DNA of 64,000 nt. It comes from Aliamphritea ceti (GTDB lineage: Bacteria; Pseudomonadota; Gammaproteobacteria; Pseudomonadales; Balneatricaceae). Below, piece after piece: positions 17,506 to 25,399 of the stretch. The notes beneath the pieces are model-generated. The model ran no database searches and was not told the DNA's origin. It saw nothing but the letters and a program-made list of their open reading frames with translations. The stretch covers positions 5,149,211-5,213,210 of the forward strand of contig NZ_AP025282.1 in assembly GCF_024347215.1 (NCBI RefSeq). Reading direction: 5' to 3'. Position 1 is the stretch's first letter; every line of letters starts with the position of its first letter. A program made the position numbers and the translations under genes.

Positions 17506-18750
17506 TTAGTGGCTGGCCGCAGTGGCGCCGGCTTCATTGATTTGCTGATGACGGTAAAAGCGTTCCAGCTCGAATGGCTTGATCAGCTCAGGTGGCTTGC
17601 CGGTCGCAACCAGTTCTGCCATGGTCTTGCCGCAAATCGGCGTCGCCTTGAAGCCCCAGGTACCCCAACCGGCATCCAGGTAATAGTTCTCTACCGGGCT
17701 CAGTCCCATAATCGGGCTGTAATCAGGCGTCATGTCGGTAATACCCGCCCACTGACGCATCAATCGTGCCTGAGACAGGAATGGGAATAATTCAAGAGCG
17801 GCAGCCGCCAGCGATTCCTTCATATCCAGGGTAGAACGAGTGTTATACAGCGGGTATGGATCTGAACCACCGCCAATAACAAATTCACCACGGGAGGTCT
17901 GATGCACATAAACGTGAACATGTGGCGAGCTAACATGAGGCGTTAGCAGTGGCTTATAAGGCTGGGTAACCATCGCCTGTAGTGGGAAGCTGTGAACCGG
18001 CAGCTTAATGCCCGCCATTTCAGCGACAATAGAGCTGGTACCGGCAACTGCCTGAACAACTGAACCACAGCTAATGGTGCCGCGATTCGTTTTAACACCA
18101 TTTACCTTGCCGTTAGTGATCAGTACGTCTTCAACTTCTGTCAGCTGATGCAGTTCCACACCACGCTCACAGGCACCTTTCATGTAACCCCAGGCCACTG
18201 CATCGTGACGTGCAGTTGCGCCATCGGCATGCCACAGACCTGCCATAATTGGATAACGGCCATCTTCCGGCATATTCAGATTTGGCACCATTTCGCGAAT
18301 GGTTTTACGGTCAACCAGCTCAGAGCGCACGCCCATATGCTGGTTAACTTCAGCACGCCAGCGGAAGCTGCGAACGGCAGCATCACTGTGCGCCAGTGTC
18401 AGCTGACCGCGATTTTCCATCATGATGTTGTAACCGAACTCGTTACTCAGGTTCTGATACAGTTCAACAGAATCGCGGTAAAAACCCACACCTTCTTCGG
18501 TCAGATAATTGGAACGGATAACCGCAGTGTTTCGGGCAGTATTACCGCCGCCAAGATAACCTTTATCCAGCACCGCGATGTTCGTCACACCATGATATTT
18601 AGAGAGGTAATATGCACAGGCCGCACCATGGCCACCGGCGCCAATAATGACGACGTCGTAATGTTTCTTCAGTTCGGTGCTGCTGGGTGTGAAATGATGC
18701 TGAGCCGGATAATCCTTGCTCAGACCATATTTTAATAAGCCAAAAGGCAT
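17506..18750 (-). CDS. soxB: Sarcosine oxidase beta subunit
   Basis: A 414-residue catalytic beta subunit with the FAD fold YDVVIIGAGGHGAACAYYLSK-like at residues 32-52 and the GGGNTARNTAVIRSNYL motif typical of SoxB. This subunit carries both FAD and covalent FMN and holds the sarcosine site. The C-terminal part has GWGTWGFKATPICGKTMAELVA, the usual second FAD contact. ATG 18750 is preceded by GGGAGGC. It is the first gene of the operon soxB-soxD-soxA-soxG; no glyA or purU is attached, unlike many betaine-degrading clusters. Confidence 0.93.
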   Translation of the reverse strand: MPFGLLKYGLSKDYPAQHHFTPSSTELKKHYDVVIIGAGGHGAACAYYLSKYHGVTNIAVLDKGYLGGGNTARNTAVIRSNYLTEEGVGFYRDSVELYQNLSNEFGYNIMMENRGQLTLAHSDAAVRSFRWRAEVNQHMGVRSELVDRKTIREMVPNLNMPEDGRYPIMAGLWHADGATARHDAVAWGYMKGACERGVELHQLTEVEDVLITNGKVNGVKTNRGTISCGSVVQAVAGTSSIVAEMAGIKLPVHSFPLQAMVTQPYKPLLTPHVSSPHVHVYVHQTSRGEFVIGGGSDPYPLYNTRSTLDMKESLAAAALELFPFLSQARLMRQWAGITDMTPDYSPIMGLSPVENYYLDAGWGTWGFKATPICGKTMAELVATGKPPELIKPFELERFYRHQQINEAGATAASH

Positions 18751-18815
18751 TATTGCCTCCCTACCGCGGGTGTTTTGTTAGGACCGGACGCGTCGAAACG
18801 CCCCTTGATCTATCA

Positions 18816-18874
18816 AATATCGGCAATATAACCAGTAGGTGCAACGCTTTGCGGGAATTAGTAGTAATACTAAT
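18816..18874 (-). promoter_or_regulatory. Candidate soxB promoter and upstream operator
   Basis: On the minus strand TTGCAC (18844-18839) and GATATT (18821-18816) are 17 bases apart and could be a weak -35/-10 pair. A perfect 7-4-7 inverted repeat ATTAGTA-GTAA-TACTAAT spans 18857-18874, centred about 56 bases upstream of the implied start, a normal place for an activator. TTGAT-CT-ATCAA at 18805-18816 is a second dyad. In the same gap the plus strand has AAGGAGG followed at 18896 by TTG and a 26-codon frame ending at 18976. No other gene is seen in 18751-19144. Confidence 0.35.
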
Positions 18875-19104
18875 AATGGTAACAAGGAGGACTTATTGAG
18901 AACGGAAAAATCTACTGAAAAACTTCGCTTTTTTACTATAAGTAGAAAAAAATCTATCGAAATGATCACTTATTGAAACGCATACCAGAGATATAAGTTT
19001 CACTAATAATCTGATCAGTTCTATTCACTACACAATACCAGCCTTCCACAAGCACATATCTTTTCCGGTATGAAGAGACTCTGGCGAAAACAAAATATTA
19101 CATA

Positions 19105-19134
19105 CTGAGCTGGCATTCCAACATACCAGCTCAG
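19105..19134 (-). terminator. Stem-loop downstream of the DEAD-box helicase gene
   Basis: CTGAGCTGG (19105-19113) and CCAGCTCAG (19126-19134) are a perfect 9-bp inverted repeat ten bases past the helicase stop. On the minus strand a T-rich but interrupted tract follows (TATGTAATATTTTGTTTT), so it is a plausible terminator. Confidence 0.6.
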
Positions 19135-19144
19135 CAAACATGGC

Positions 19145-20404
19145 TTACTTCCGTTTGGAAGGTTTCTTTTTGCCGGCAGCAGCAGACTTAACAATTTTAG
19201 TACGGGTTTCTTTGTTACTGCGTGGCGCTTTACGGGCCTTTTTCAGATATTTTTTCAGGCCTTCCCGCTTACTGACTTCAAAACCTGGCATATGTACCCG
19301 CTTGATGCGGCTGCCAATCAAATGCTCGATATCATTCAGCGTCCGCTCTTCTTCGCGGCTTACAAACGAAATAGCTTTACCCGGCATTCCTGCGCGGCCA
19401 GTACGGCCCACACGGTGAACATAATCTTCTGCCAGGTATGGCAGATTGAAGTTCACTACATGCTCCAGGCCCTGAATATCCAGCCCCCGGGCCGCAACTT
19501 CAGTAGCAATCAATACCTGTACTTTGCCAGATTTGAAGTCTGCCAGTGCCCGGCGACGGGCGCCCTGACTGATATCACCATGGCAAATAACACCTTTAAT
19601 ACCGTCTACTTTCAGGTCGACTGCCAGGCTGTCTGCCTGCGCTTTAGTGCTGGTAAACACTAATACCTGAAACCAGTTTTGTTCTTTGATCAGTTTAGAA
19701 AACAGATCAGCTTTACGTTGCTCATCAATTTCGTAAACCACGTGATCGATGGTATCAGCAACCACATTCTGCTTCGCTACCCGAATCACTTCCGGACGCT
19801 TTAACAGCTGCCTGGAAAGCGTATTCACGTCAGGCGAAAGCGTCGCCGAAAACAATAAACTCTGCCGCTTCTCAGGTGTTTGCTGCAGGATCTTACTAAC
19901 ATCCGGTAAGAAGCCCATATCCAGCATTCGGTCGGCTTCATCCATTACCAGAAACTCAACCTGAGATAACTGCAGATTACATTCCACCAAATGCTCAAGC
20001 AGACGTCCCGGAGTAGCAATCAGGACATCAATACCTTTTGCTAACTTGTTAGCCTGCTTAGCAACCGTAGTACCGCCATACAGAGCTAATACACTGAACG
20101 ACGAGTTCTGCGCGTAACGGCCAATTGTTTCTCCCAACTGCTCCGCCAGTTCCCGGGTCGGTGTCAGGATCAACGTCCGGACATAACCCGGCTGTACCGT
20201 TTTCGGACGCTCAATCATCTGTTGCAGGATCGGCAATGAAAACGCCGCAGTTTTACCCGTTCCAGTCTGAGCATTCGCGAGAATATCCTTGCCACGGCGC
20301 GCCGGCACAATTGCCTGCTGTTGTATCGGCGTCATTTCGGCATAACCGCAGGCATCCAGTGCGCTTAACAGATCAGCGGATAAATCGAGAGATGAGAACT
20401 TCAT
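19145..20404 (-). CDS. rhlE: DEAD-box ATP-dependent RNA helicase, RhlE type
   Basis: A 419-residue DEAD-box helicase with all motifs in order: Q motif (F..GY..MTPIQQQAI), I AQTGTGKT, Ia PTRELAEQ, II DEAD, III SAT, IV VFTSTKAQ, V ATEVAARGLD, VI HRVGRTGRAG. A short lysine-rich C-terminal tail follows (KKYLKKARKAPR, KKKPSKRK). The pattern VNFNLPYLAEDYVHRVGRT resembles RhlE more than DbpA or SrmB. Such enzymes remodel structured RNA in ribosome assembly and cold growth. The start is ATG 20404 with AAAGG eight bases upstream; the longer upstream frame has no support. It is divergent from the FadL gene. Confidence 0.85.
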   Translation of the reverse strand: MKFSSLDLSADLLSALDACGYAEMTPIQQQAIVPARRGKDILANAQTGTGKTAAFSLPILQQMIERPKTVQPGYVRTLILTPTRELAEQLGETIGRYAQNSSFSVLALYGGTTVAKQANKLAKGIDVLIATPGRLLEHLVECNLQLSQVEFLVMDEADRMLDMGFLPDVSKILQQTPEKRQSLLFSATLSPDVNTLSRQLLKRPEVIRVAKQNVVADTIDHVVYEIDEQRKADLFSKLIKEQNWFQVLVFTSTKAQADSLAVDLKVDGIKGVICHGDISQGARRRALADFKSGKVQVLIATEVAARGLDIQGLEHVVNFNLPYLAEDYVHRVGRTGRAGMPGKAISFVSREEERTLNDIEHLIGSRIKRVHMPGFEVSKREGLKKYLKKARKAPRSNKETRTKIVKSAAAGKKKPSKRK

Positions 20405-20655
20405 GGTAAAACCTTTTCCGGCGGCCACTCTAAATGACCAGAGAATAAAAATTGCGCCTATTGTAGAGGATTTAGCGGCTGTTAGAGACACTTCAGCGCA
20501 AATTAACCGGTATATCTGGTACAGAACTTTTACTGCCATTAAGATTCTGTAAAGTTGCAAAGCATTTAATTGAAAATACTCAAGCTTTGCAGCGAATTAT
20601 AAGAAAAAACGACACCTTAAAACCAATCCATGGTTGCAGTGTCTGCGGAGAATCT

Positions 20656-21912
20656 ATGCAGTTACCCCGTTCTATGCTTCTTCACTTCATCAGTGCCTGC
20701 ACTTTCATATGTAGCCTGGGCTTATCCACTGTCCTTCAGGCAGCCGGATTCCAACTAAAAGGACACAGTGCTGAAGGCCAGGGAAACTCATTTGCAGGTC
20801 AAACAGCGAAAGCATATGACCCAAACACTGTATTTTATAACCCAGCCGGTATGACCCGTCTCAAAGGCAATCAGTTTGAAGCGAACCTTACCTATATAAG
20901 TCCCAGTTCCGAATATCAGCATGGAAGCAATTCAACCGCGGGGACACCTTTTACTAACACTCAGCAAAACGGTGCTGTCGATGCGGTTGTACCTGCCTTC
21001 TTCAGCGTTTGGAGTATGGATGAACGGCTTAAAGTTGGTCTGGCGATAACCTCGCCTTTTGCATTGTCCTCTGAATACGACAAAAACTGGGTAGGCGCTA
21101 ATGCCAACGTTAAAAGTGAAATTAAAACGATCAACATCGCCCCTGCTCTGGCTTATCGTTTCACTGACAACCTGTCACTGGGAGCAAGCCTGCAATTAGA
21201 AAAAGTAGAAGGAACGTTAACACGGCAAATAACCACTGGGCTGAATACTGCAACCACCTCAGTTATTGAAGCAGACGATATTGACTGGGGCTATGGTCTG
21301 GGTCTGCTCTATGAATACAGTAATGATGGGCGGATCGGTATCAATTACCGGTCACAGATTAAGCATCAGATACAAGGCACCGTTAAAGTAATTGGCATCA
21401 GCACCCAGAATGCTGAAACCCATGTCACTCTACCGGCAGTCGCTTCTGTTGGCTGGTATCAGAAAGTCAGCGATAAGTGGTCATTGCTGGCAGACTTCGC
21501 CTGGACTGACTGGTCAAAGCTGGATCAGCTGGTTATTAATAACAGCACCACCGGCGCGAATATCTCTACCATTGATTACTTCTGGCAAGACACTCTGTTT
21601 GCAGCTATTGGGGCAAACTATCAATACAGCGACAAACTGCAATTAAAGTTGGGCTTTGCATATGATGAGGGCGCCGCAATTGATGAGTATCGCTCTGCCG
21701 GCACTCCGGATTCAGACTGCCAGTGGCTATCTGTCGGAGCGGCATATCAGATAACACCTGAAACCCGATTCAACATTGGTTACTCACATATATTCACTGA
21801 GCAGGCTTCCGTCTCTGACAGCCGAACCAGTGTGGCGGTGCCTACCAGTTATTCCGGCAGCTTTGACTCTAAAATAGATATTCTCAGCTTAGGTCTGGTG
21901 ATGACGTTCTAG
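20656..21912 (+). CDS. FadL/OmpP1-family outer-membrane long-chain fatty acid transporter
   Basis: A 418-residue outer-membrane beta-barrel. The signal peptide spans residues 1 to about 29 (hydrophobic FISACTFICSLGL, cleavage after LQA before AGFQLKGHSA). The mature N-terminus has the FadL-type hatch sequence GFQLKGHSAEGQGNSFAGQT and YNPAGMTRLKG. The last residues (LSLGLVMTF) end in the aromatic residue typical of barrel proteins. ATG 20656 has GCGGAG five bases upstream; a longer frame starting at 20587 would bury the signal peptide. It precedes acyl-CoA ligase and beta-oxidation genes, which supports uptake of fatty acids. An 8-bp inverted repeat TGCAAAGC/GCTTTGCA (20556-20591) upstream is a possible operator. 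Confidence 0.85.
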   Translation: MQLPRSMLLHFISACTFICSLGLSTVLQAAGFQLKGHSAEGQGNSFAGQTAKAYDPNTVFYNPAGMTRLKGNQFEANLTYISPSSEYQHGSNSTAGTPFTNTQQNGAVDAVVPAFFSVWSMDERLKVGLAITSPFALSSEYDKNWVGANANVKSEIKTINIAPALAYRFTDNLSLGASLQLEKVEGTLTRQITTGLNTATTSVIEADDIDWGYGLGLLYEYSNDGRIGINYRSQIKHQIQGTVKVIGISTQNAETHVTLPAVASVGWYQKVSDKWSLLADFAWTDWSKLDQLVINNSTTGANISTIDYFWQDTLFAAIGANYQYSDKLQLKLGFAYDEGAAIDEYRSAGTPDSDCQWLSVGAAYQITPETRFNIGYSHIFTEQASVSDSRTSVAVPTSYSGSFDSKIDILSLGLVMTF

Positions 21913-22183
21913 ACTGCCTCATTATTCTGAGCAGTACCTTCGGGCTGACGCGCCCAGCCACTTAAACAGCCCTGTATCTGAGGGCTAATTGACGAGCCCA
22001 GGTTACATAACTCACGTGCCACAATTGCAAGTGACCTATAGGGAACTACACTTACTTATAGCGCCTGACGCTTTCAGTAACTCTGTTAAATAAGTTAAGT
22101 AAGCTTATTAAGCAAACTCAGTTGTTTCACAAATATGCTGCTGTCATGCGCTTCCCAATCAAAACAAATCCGGGAGCTGTGAC

Positions 22184-23812
22184 ATGAATACTACCGTTGT
22201 CAGTTACTTTGATCAGGCTGTTAGCCGGTTCTCTGAGCATCCCTGTGTCGACTTTCTGGATAAAAAATACAACTATGCTGAAATCTCCGATCTGGTTAAC
22301 CGCGCAGCGAAAGGATTTCAGCAGATGGGCGTCGGAAAAGGCAGTAAAGTAGGCTTATGCCTGCCAAACACCCCTTATCATCTGGTTTGTTATTACGCGA
22401 TACTCAAAGTTGGTGGCACAGTCGTCAATTTCAATCCGTTATATTCCCGTTCCGAGATTGCTTATCAAATAGAGGATTCCGGTACCGAAATAATGGTCAC
22501 TCTGAACCTCAGACAGATCTATCCTAAGGTGCATGCCTGTCTCGAAACCACCTGCCTGCAGCGAATTATTGTCTGCGCTATGTCAGATATTCTGCCACCG
22601 GTAAAAAGTGTCCTGTTTCAGGTGCTGAAGCGTTCAGAAATTGCTAATTTTCCAAAAGATCCGGCCCATCTTTCATTCACTCGCTTAAGTAATACTGACG
22701 GCCATTTCCACCCTGTTACTCTGGATCCTGAAGACCTGGCTGTACTGCAATACACCGGCGGCACCACCGGCCAGCCCAAAGGCGCAATGCTCAGCCATGC
22801 AAATATTGCCGCCAACACCCTGCAAATTCGTCAGTGCATCCCCAGCGTAATAGAAGGCGAGGAAAAGATGCTCGGTGTACTGCCTTTTTTCCATGTATTT
22901 GCCATGACAGTGGTAATGAACTTCGGTATATCCATCGGCGCAGAGCTAATAATGCTGCCACGTTTCGAGCTACATCAGTTACTTAAAACTCTGCAAACAA
23001 AAGGTGCGACGCTGTTTCCCGGCGTACCAACCATTTATACCGCCATCAATAATGCGCCTAATCTGAGTAAGCTAAACCTTTCCAGCCTGAACTATTGCAT
23101 CTCCGGTGGAGCACCTTTACCTGTACAAACCAAAGCCTGTTTTGAGGAAGCTACCGGCTGCAAGCTGGTAGAAGGTTACGGCCTCACTGAATGCGGTCCG
23201 GTCGCAACAGTGAATCCGTTTGAAGGCAAAATTAAAGCCGGCTCTATCGGCCTACCATTAGAAAGTACGCTGATCAGTATTCAGGACCCGGCAGAACCGG
23301 GGAAGGAATTGCCACAAGGAGAAAAAGGCGAAATCGTCATTAGTGGCCCACAGGTAATGATGGGCTACTGGCAACGCCCTGAAGCAACAAAAAGCACGAT
23401 TATTAACGGCGGACTCCACAGTGGCGATATTGGTTACGCTGATGAGGAAGGTTACATCTTCCTGGTGGACCGTATAAAAGATCTGATTATCTGTTCCGGT
23501 TATAACGTCTATCCCCGGCATATTGAAGATGCCCTGTATTGTCACCCGGGAATTGCTGAAGCCATTGTCATAGGCATCGATGACGAATATCGGGGACAGG
23601 CGCCAAAGGCATTCGTTAAACTGGCAACCGGTTATGAAGATCTGGAAGGCGACAGTATTAAAACCTTCCTGGAAGACCGTTTATCACGCATAGAAATGCC
23701 TAAAGACATTGAAATCCGTGACGAGTTACCTAAAACCATGGTCGGTAAACTGTCGAAAAAAGAACTGGTCGAAGAACAGCAGACCAAGATTGGCGCGGCC
23801 GTGCGGATCTGA
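22184..23812 (+). CDS. Long-chain acyl-CoA synthetase (AMP-forming)
   Basis: A 542-residue adenylate-forming enzyme. Motifs seen: the P-loop YTGGTTGQPKGAM (about residue 188), the A5 motif VEGYGLTECGP, the A7 motif HSGDIGYADEEGYIFLVDRIKD (about residue 405) and the A8 hinge GYNVYPRHIEDAL, plus the catalytic lysine in KTMVGKLSKKEL near the C-terminus. It activates fatty acids to acyl-CoA for the enzymes encoded downstream. ATG 22184 has GGGAG upstream. It is the first gene of a likely operon with a MerR regulator three bases downstream. A FadD-type long-chain substrate is inferred from the FadL neighbour. Confidence 0.85.
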   Translation: MNTTVVSYFDQAVSRFSEHPCVDFLDKKYNYAEISDLVNRAAKGFQQMGVGKGSKVGLCLPNTPYHLVCYYAILKVGGTVVNFNPLYSRSEIAYQIEDSGTEIMVTLNLRQIYPKVHACLETTCLQRIIVCAMSDILPPVKSVLFQVLKRSEIANFPKDPAHLSFTRLSNTDGHFHPVTLDPEDLAVLQYTGGTTGQPKGAMLSHANIAANTLQIRQCIPSVIEGEEKMLGVLPFFHVFAMTVVMNFGISIGAELIMLPRFELHQLLKTLQTKGATLFPGVPTIYTAINNAPNLSKLNLSSLNYCISGGAPLPVQTKACFEEATGCKLVEGYGLTECGPVATVNPFEGKIKAGSIGLPLESTLISIQDPAEPGKELPQGEKGEIVISGPQVMMGYWQRPEATKSTIINGGLHSGDIGYADEEGYIFLVDRIKDLIICSGYNVYPRHIEDALYCHPGIAEAIVIGIDDEYRGQAPKAFVKLATGYEDLEGDSIKTFLEDRLSRIEMPKDIEIRDELPKTMVGKLSKKELVEEQQTKIGAAVRI

Positions 23813-23815
23813 TGT

Positions 23816-24226
23816 ATGAGCAAACAGGCATTTTACACCGTACCGGAACTGGCCCGTGAATTAGGCATTACACCGCGCACTATCCGTTTTTATGAGAGTA
23901 AACATTTACTTTCTCCGGAACGCGCGGGCAATACCAGAATTTATACAGGTAAAGACAAAGCCCGACTGAAGCTGATTCTGCGAGGTAAACGCTTAGGCTT
24001 CTCACTGGCAGATATCAGTGATTTTCTGGACCTGTATGCCACCGATATAAAACAAACCGGGCAGCTAACACTGCTCTATAAAAAAGTATGCGCACGCATT
24101 GAAGACCTGGAAATTCAGCAGGATGCTTTATTACAGGTACTTGAAGAACTTAAAGATATTCGCAATCAGTGTCTGGGAGCACTAAACGATGAAGACTCTC
24201 AGGTAAGTGGACGCACTGATCACTAA
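23816..24226 (+). CDS. MerR-family transcriptional regulator
   Basis: A 136-residue MerR regulator. The winged helix is at residues 6-75 (YTVPELARELGITPRTIRFYESKHLL, then LRGKRLGFSLADISDFLDL), followed by a coiled-coil dimerisation helix (YKKVCARIEDLEIQQDALL). No metal-binding cysteines occur at the usual places; it resembles the LiuR-type regulators of acyl-CoA catabolism. It starts three bases after the acyl-CoA ligase stop and therefore lies inside the beta-oxidation operon that it probably regulates. Confidence 0.85.
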   Translation: MSKQAFYTVPELARELGITPRTIRFYESKHLLSPERAGNTRIYTGKDKARLKLILRGKRLGFSLADISDFLDLYATDIKQTGQLTLLYKKVCARIEDLEIQQDALLQVLEELKDIRNQCLGALNDEDSQVSGRTDH

Positions 24227-24274
24227 CGGCAGCTCTTAAGGCTCTGATACAGACGCTACAGGCAGGAATGCATT

Positions 24275-25399
24275 ATGGAACAAGCAGTAATCGCCGGCTA
24301 TTGCCGCTCTCCCTTCGATTTCGCCCATAAAGGCGCCCTTGCCGGAGTTCGCCCGGATACTCTGGCAGCAAAAGTGATCCGCGGCCTGGTCCGAAACAGC
24401 GGAATTAATCCCACTCAAATCGAAGATTTACTCTGTGGTTGCGCCTTCCCGGAAGGTGAACAGGGTCTCAATATGGCCCGGATGCTGGTATTCCTGAGCC
24501 GTTTGCCTGACTGCATCCCGGGGGCTACCGTTAATCGCTGGTGTGGCTCGTCCATGCAGAGCATACATATGGCTGCAGGGAGTATAGCGATGGGTGCCGG
24601 GGATGCGTTCATCTGTGCCGGTGTAGAAAGTATGAGCCGTATCCCCATGATGGGCTATAACCCGTTGCCAAACCAAAAGCTCTATAAAGAAAATGCCAGG
24701 ATTTATATGAGCATGGGAGAAACGGCAGAAGTGGTTGCTGAACATTACAACATCAGCCGTGAAGCACAGGAAACCTTTGCCATCAGTTCTCAGCAAAAAG
24801 CGCTGCAGGCGCAGCAACAGGGACTACTGACGGAAGAAATCATTCCGTTAGAAGAGCTACAGCAGGATGGCTGTATTCGTGGCGAAAGTAGTGCAGAAGG
24901 CTTAGCAACATTAAATCCGGCCTTTGTCAGCGATGGTAGTGTCACCGCCGGCACCAGCTCGCCACTGACCGATGGCGCGGCCGCTGTTCTGGTTTGCTCA
25001 GAAAGCTATGCGCGTCGGCATAATCTGCCAATGCTGGCGCATATTAAAACTGTCGCCGTTGCAGGCTGTGCCCCTGAAGTAATGGGTATGGGCCCGGTAG
25101 CGGCCAGCAAAAAAGCTCTGCAACGGGCGGGTCTTAACAGCAGCGAACTGGATGTTATCGAACTTAATGAGGCTTTCGCCAGTCAGGCACTGGCCTGCAT
25201 TCGTGAGCTTGAGCTGGATCCTGAAAAAGTAAACCAGCATGGTGGTGCAATTGCATTGGGTCATCCTCTGGGCGCCAGTGGCGCACGGATTGTTGGTAAA
25301 GCCGCCAGCCTGCTTCACCAGAGTGGCGGTAAACACGCACTGGCAACTCAATGTATCGGTGGTGGTCAGGGGATAGCTACACTGCTGGAGGCCATCTGA
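24275..25399 (+). CDS. Acetyl-CoA acyltransferase (3-ketoacyl-CoA thiolase)
   Basis: A 374-residue thiolase. The catalytic cysteine is in VNRWCGSSMQSIHMAAG (about residue 90), the histidine in GGAIALGHPLGASGAR (about residue 332) and the second cysteine in QCIGGGQGIATLLE (about residue 362). NEAFASQA is the usual NEAFA motif. It cleaves 3-ketoacyl-CoA, the last step of beta-oxidation. Its TGA overlaps the ATG of the next gene by one base (TGATG at 25397-25401), so the two are translationally coupled and probably form a complex. Confidence 0.9.
   Translation: MEQAVIAGYCRSPFDFAHKGALAGVRPDTLAAKVIRGLVRNSGINPTQIEDLLCGCAFPEGEQGLNMARMLVFLSRLPDCIPGATVNRWCGSSMQSIHMAAGSIAMGAGDAFICAGVESMSRIPMMGYNPLPNQKLYKENARIYMSMGETAEVVAEHYNISREAQETFAISSQQKALQAQQQGLLTEEIIPLEELQQDGCIRGESSAEGLATLNPAFVSDGSVTAGTSSPLTDGAAAVLVCSESYARRHNLPMLAHIKTVAVAGCAPEVMGMGPVAASKKALQRAGLNSSELDVIELNEAFASQALACIRELELDPEKVNQHGGAIALGHPLGASGARIVGKAASLLHQSGGKHALATQCIGGGQGIATLLEAI

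Noticed and set aside
18805..18816. TTGATCTATCAA as a possible FNR/ANR box
   Set aside because: The spacer is two bases, whereas FNR-type sites need four.
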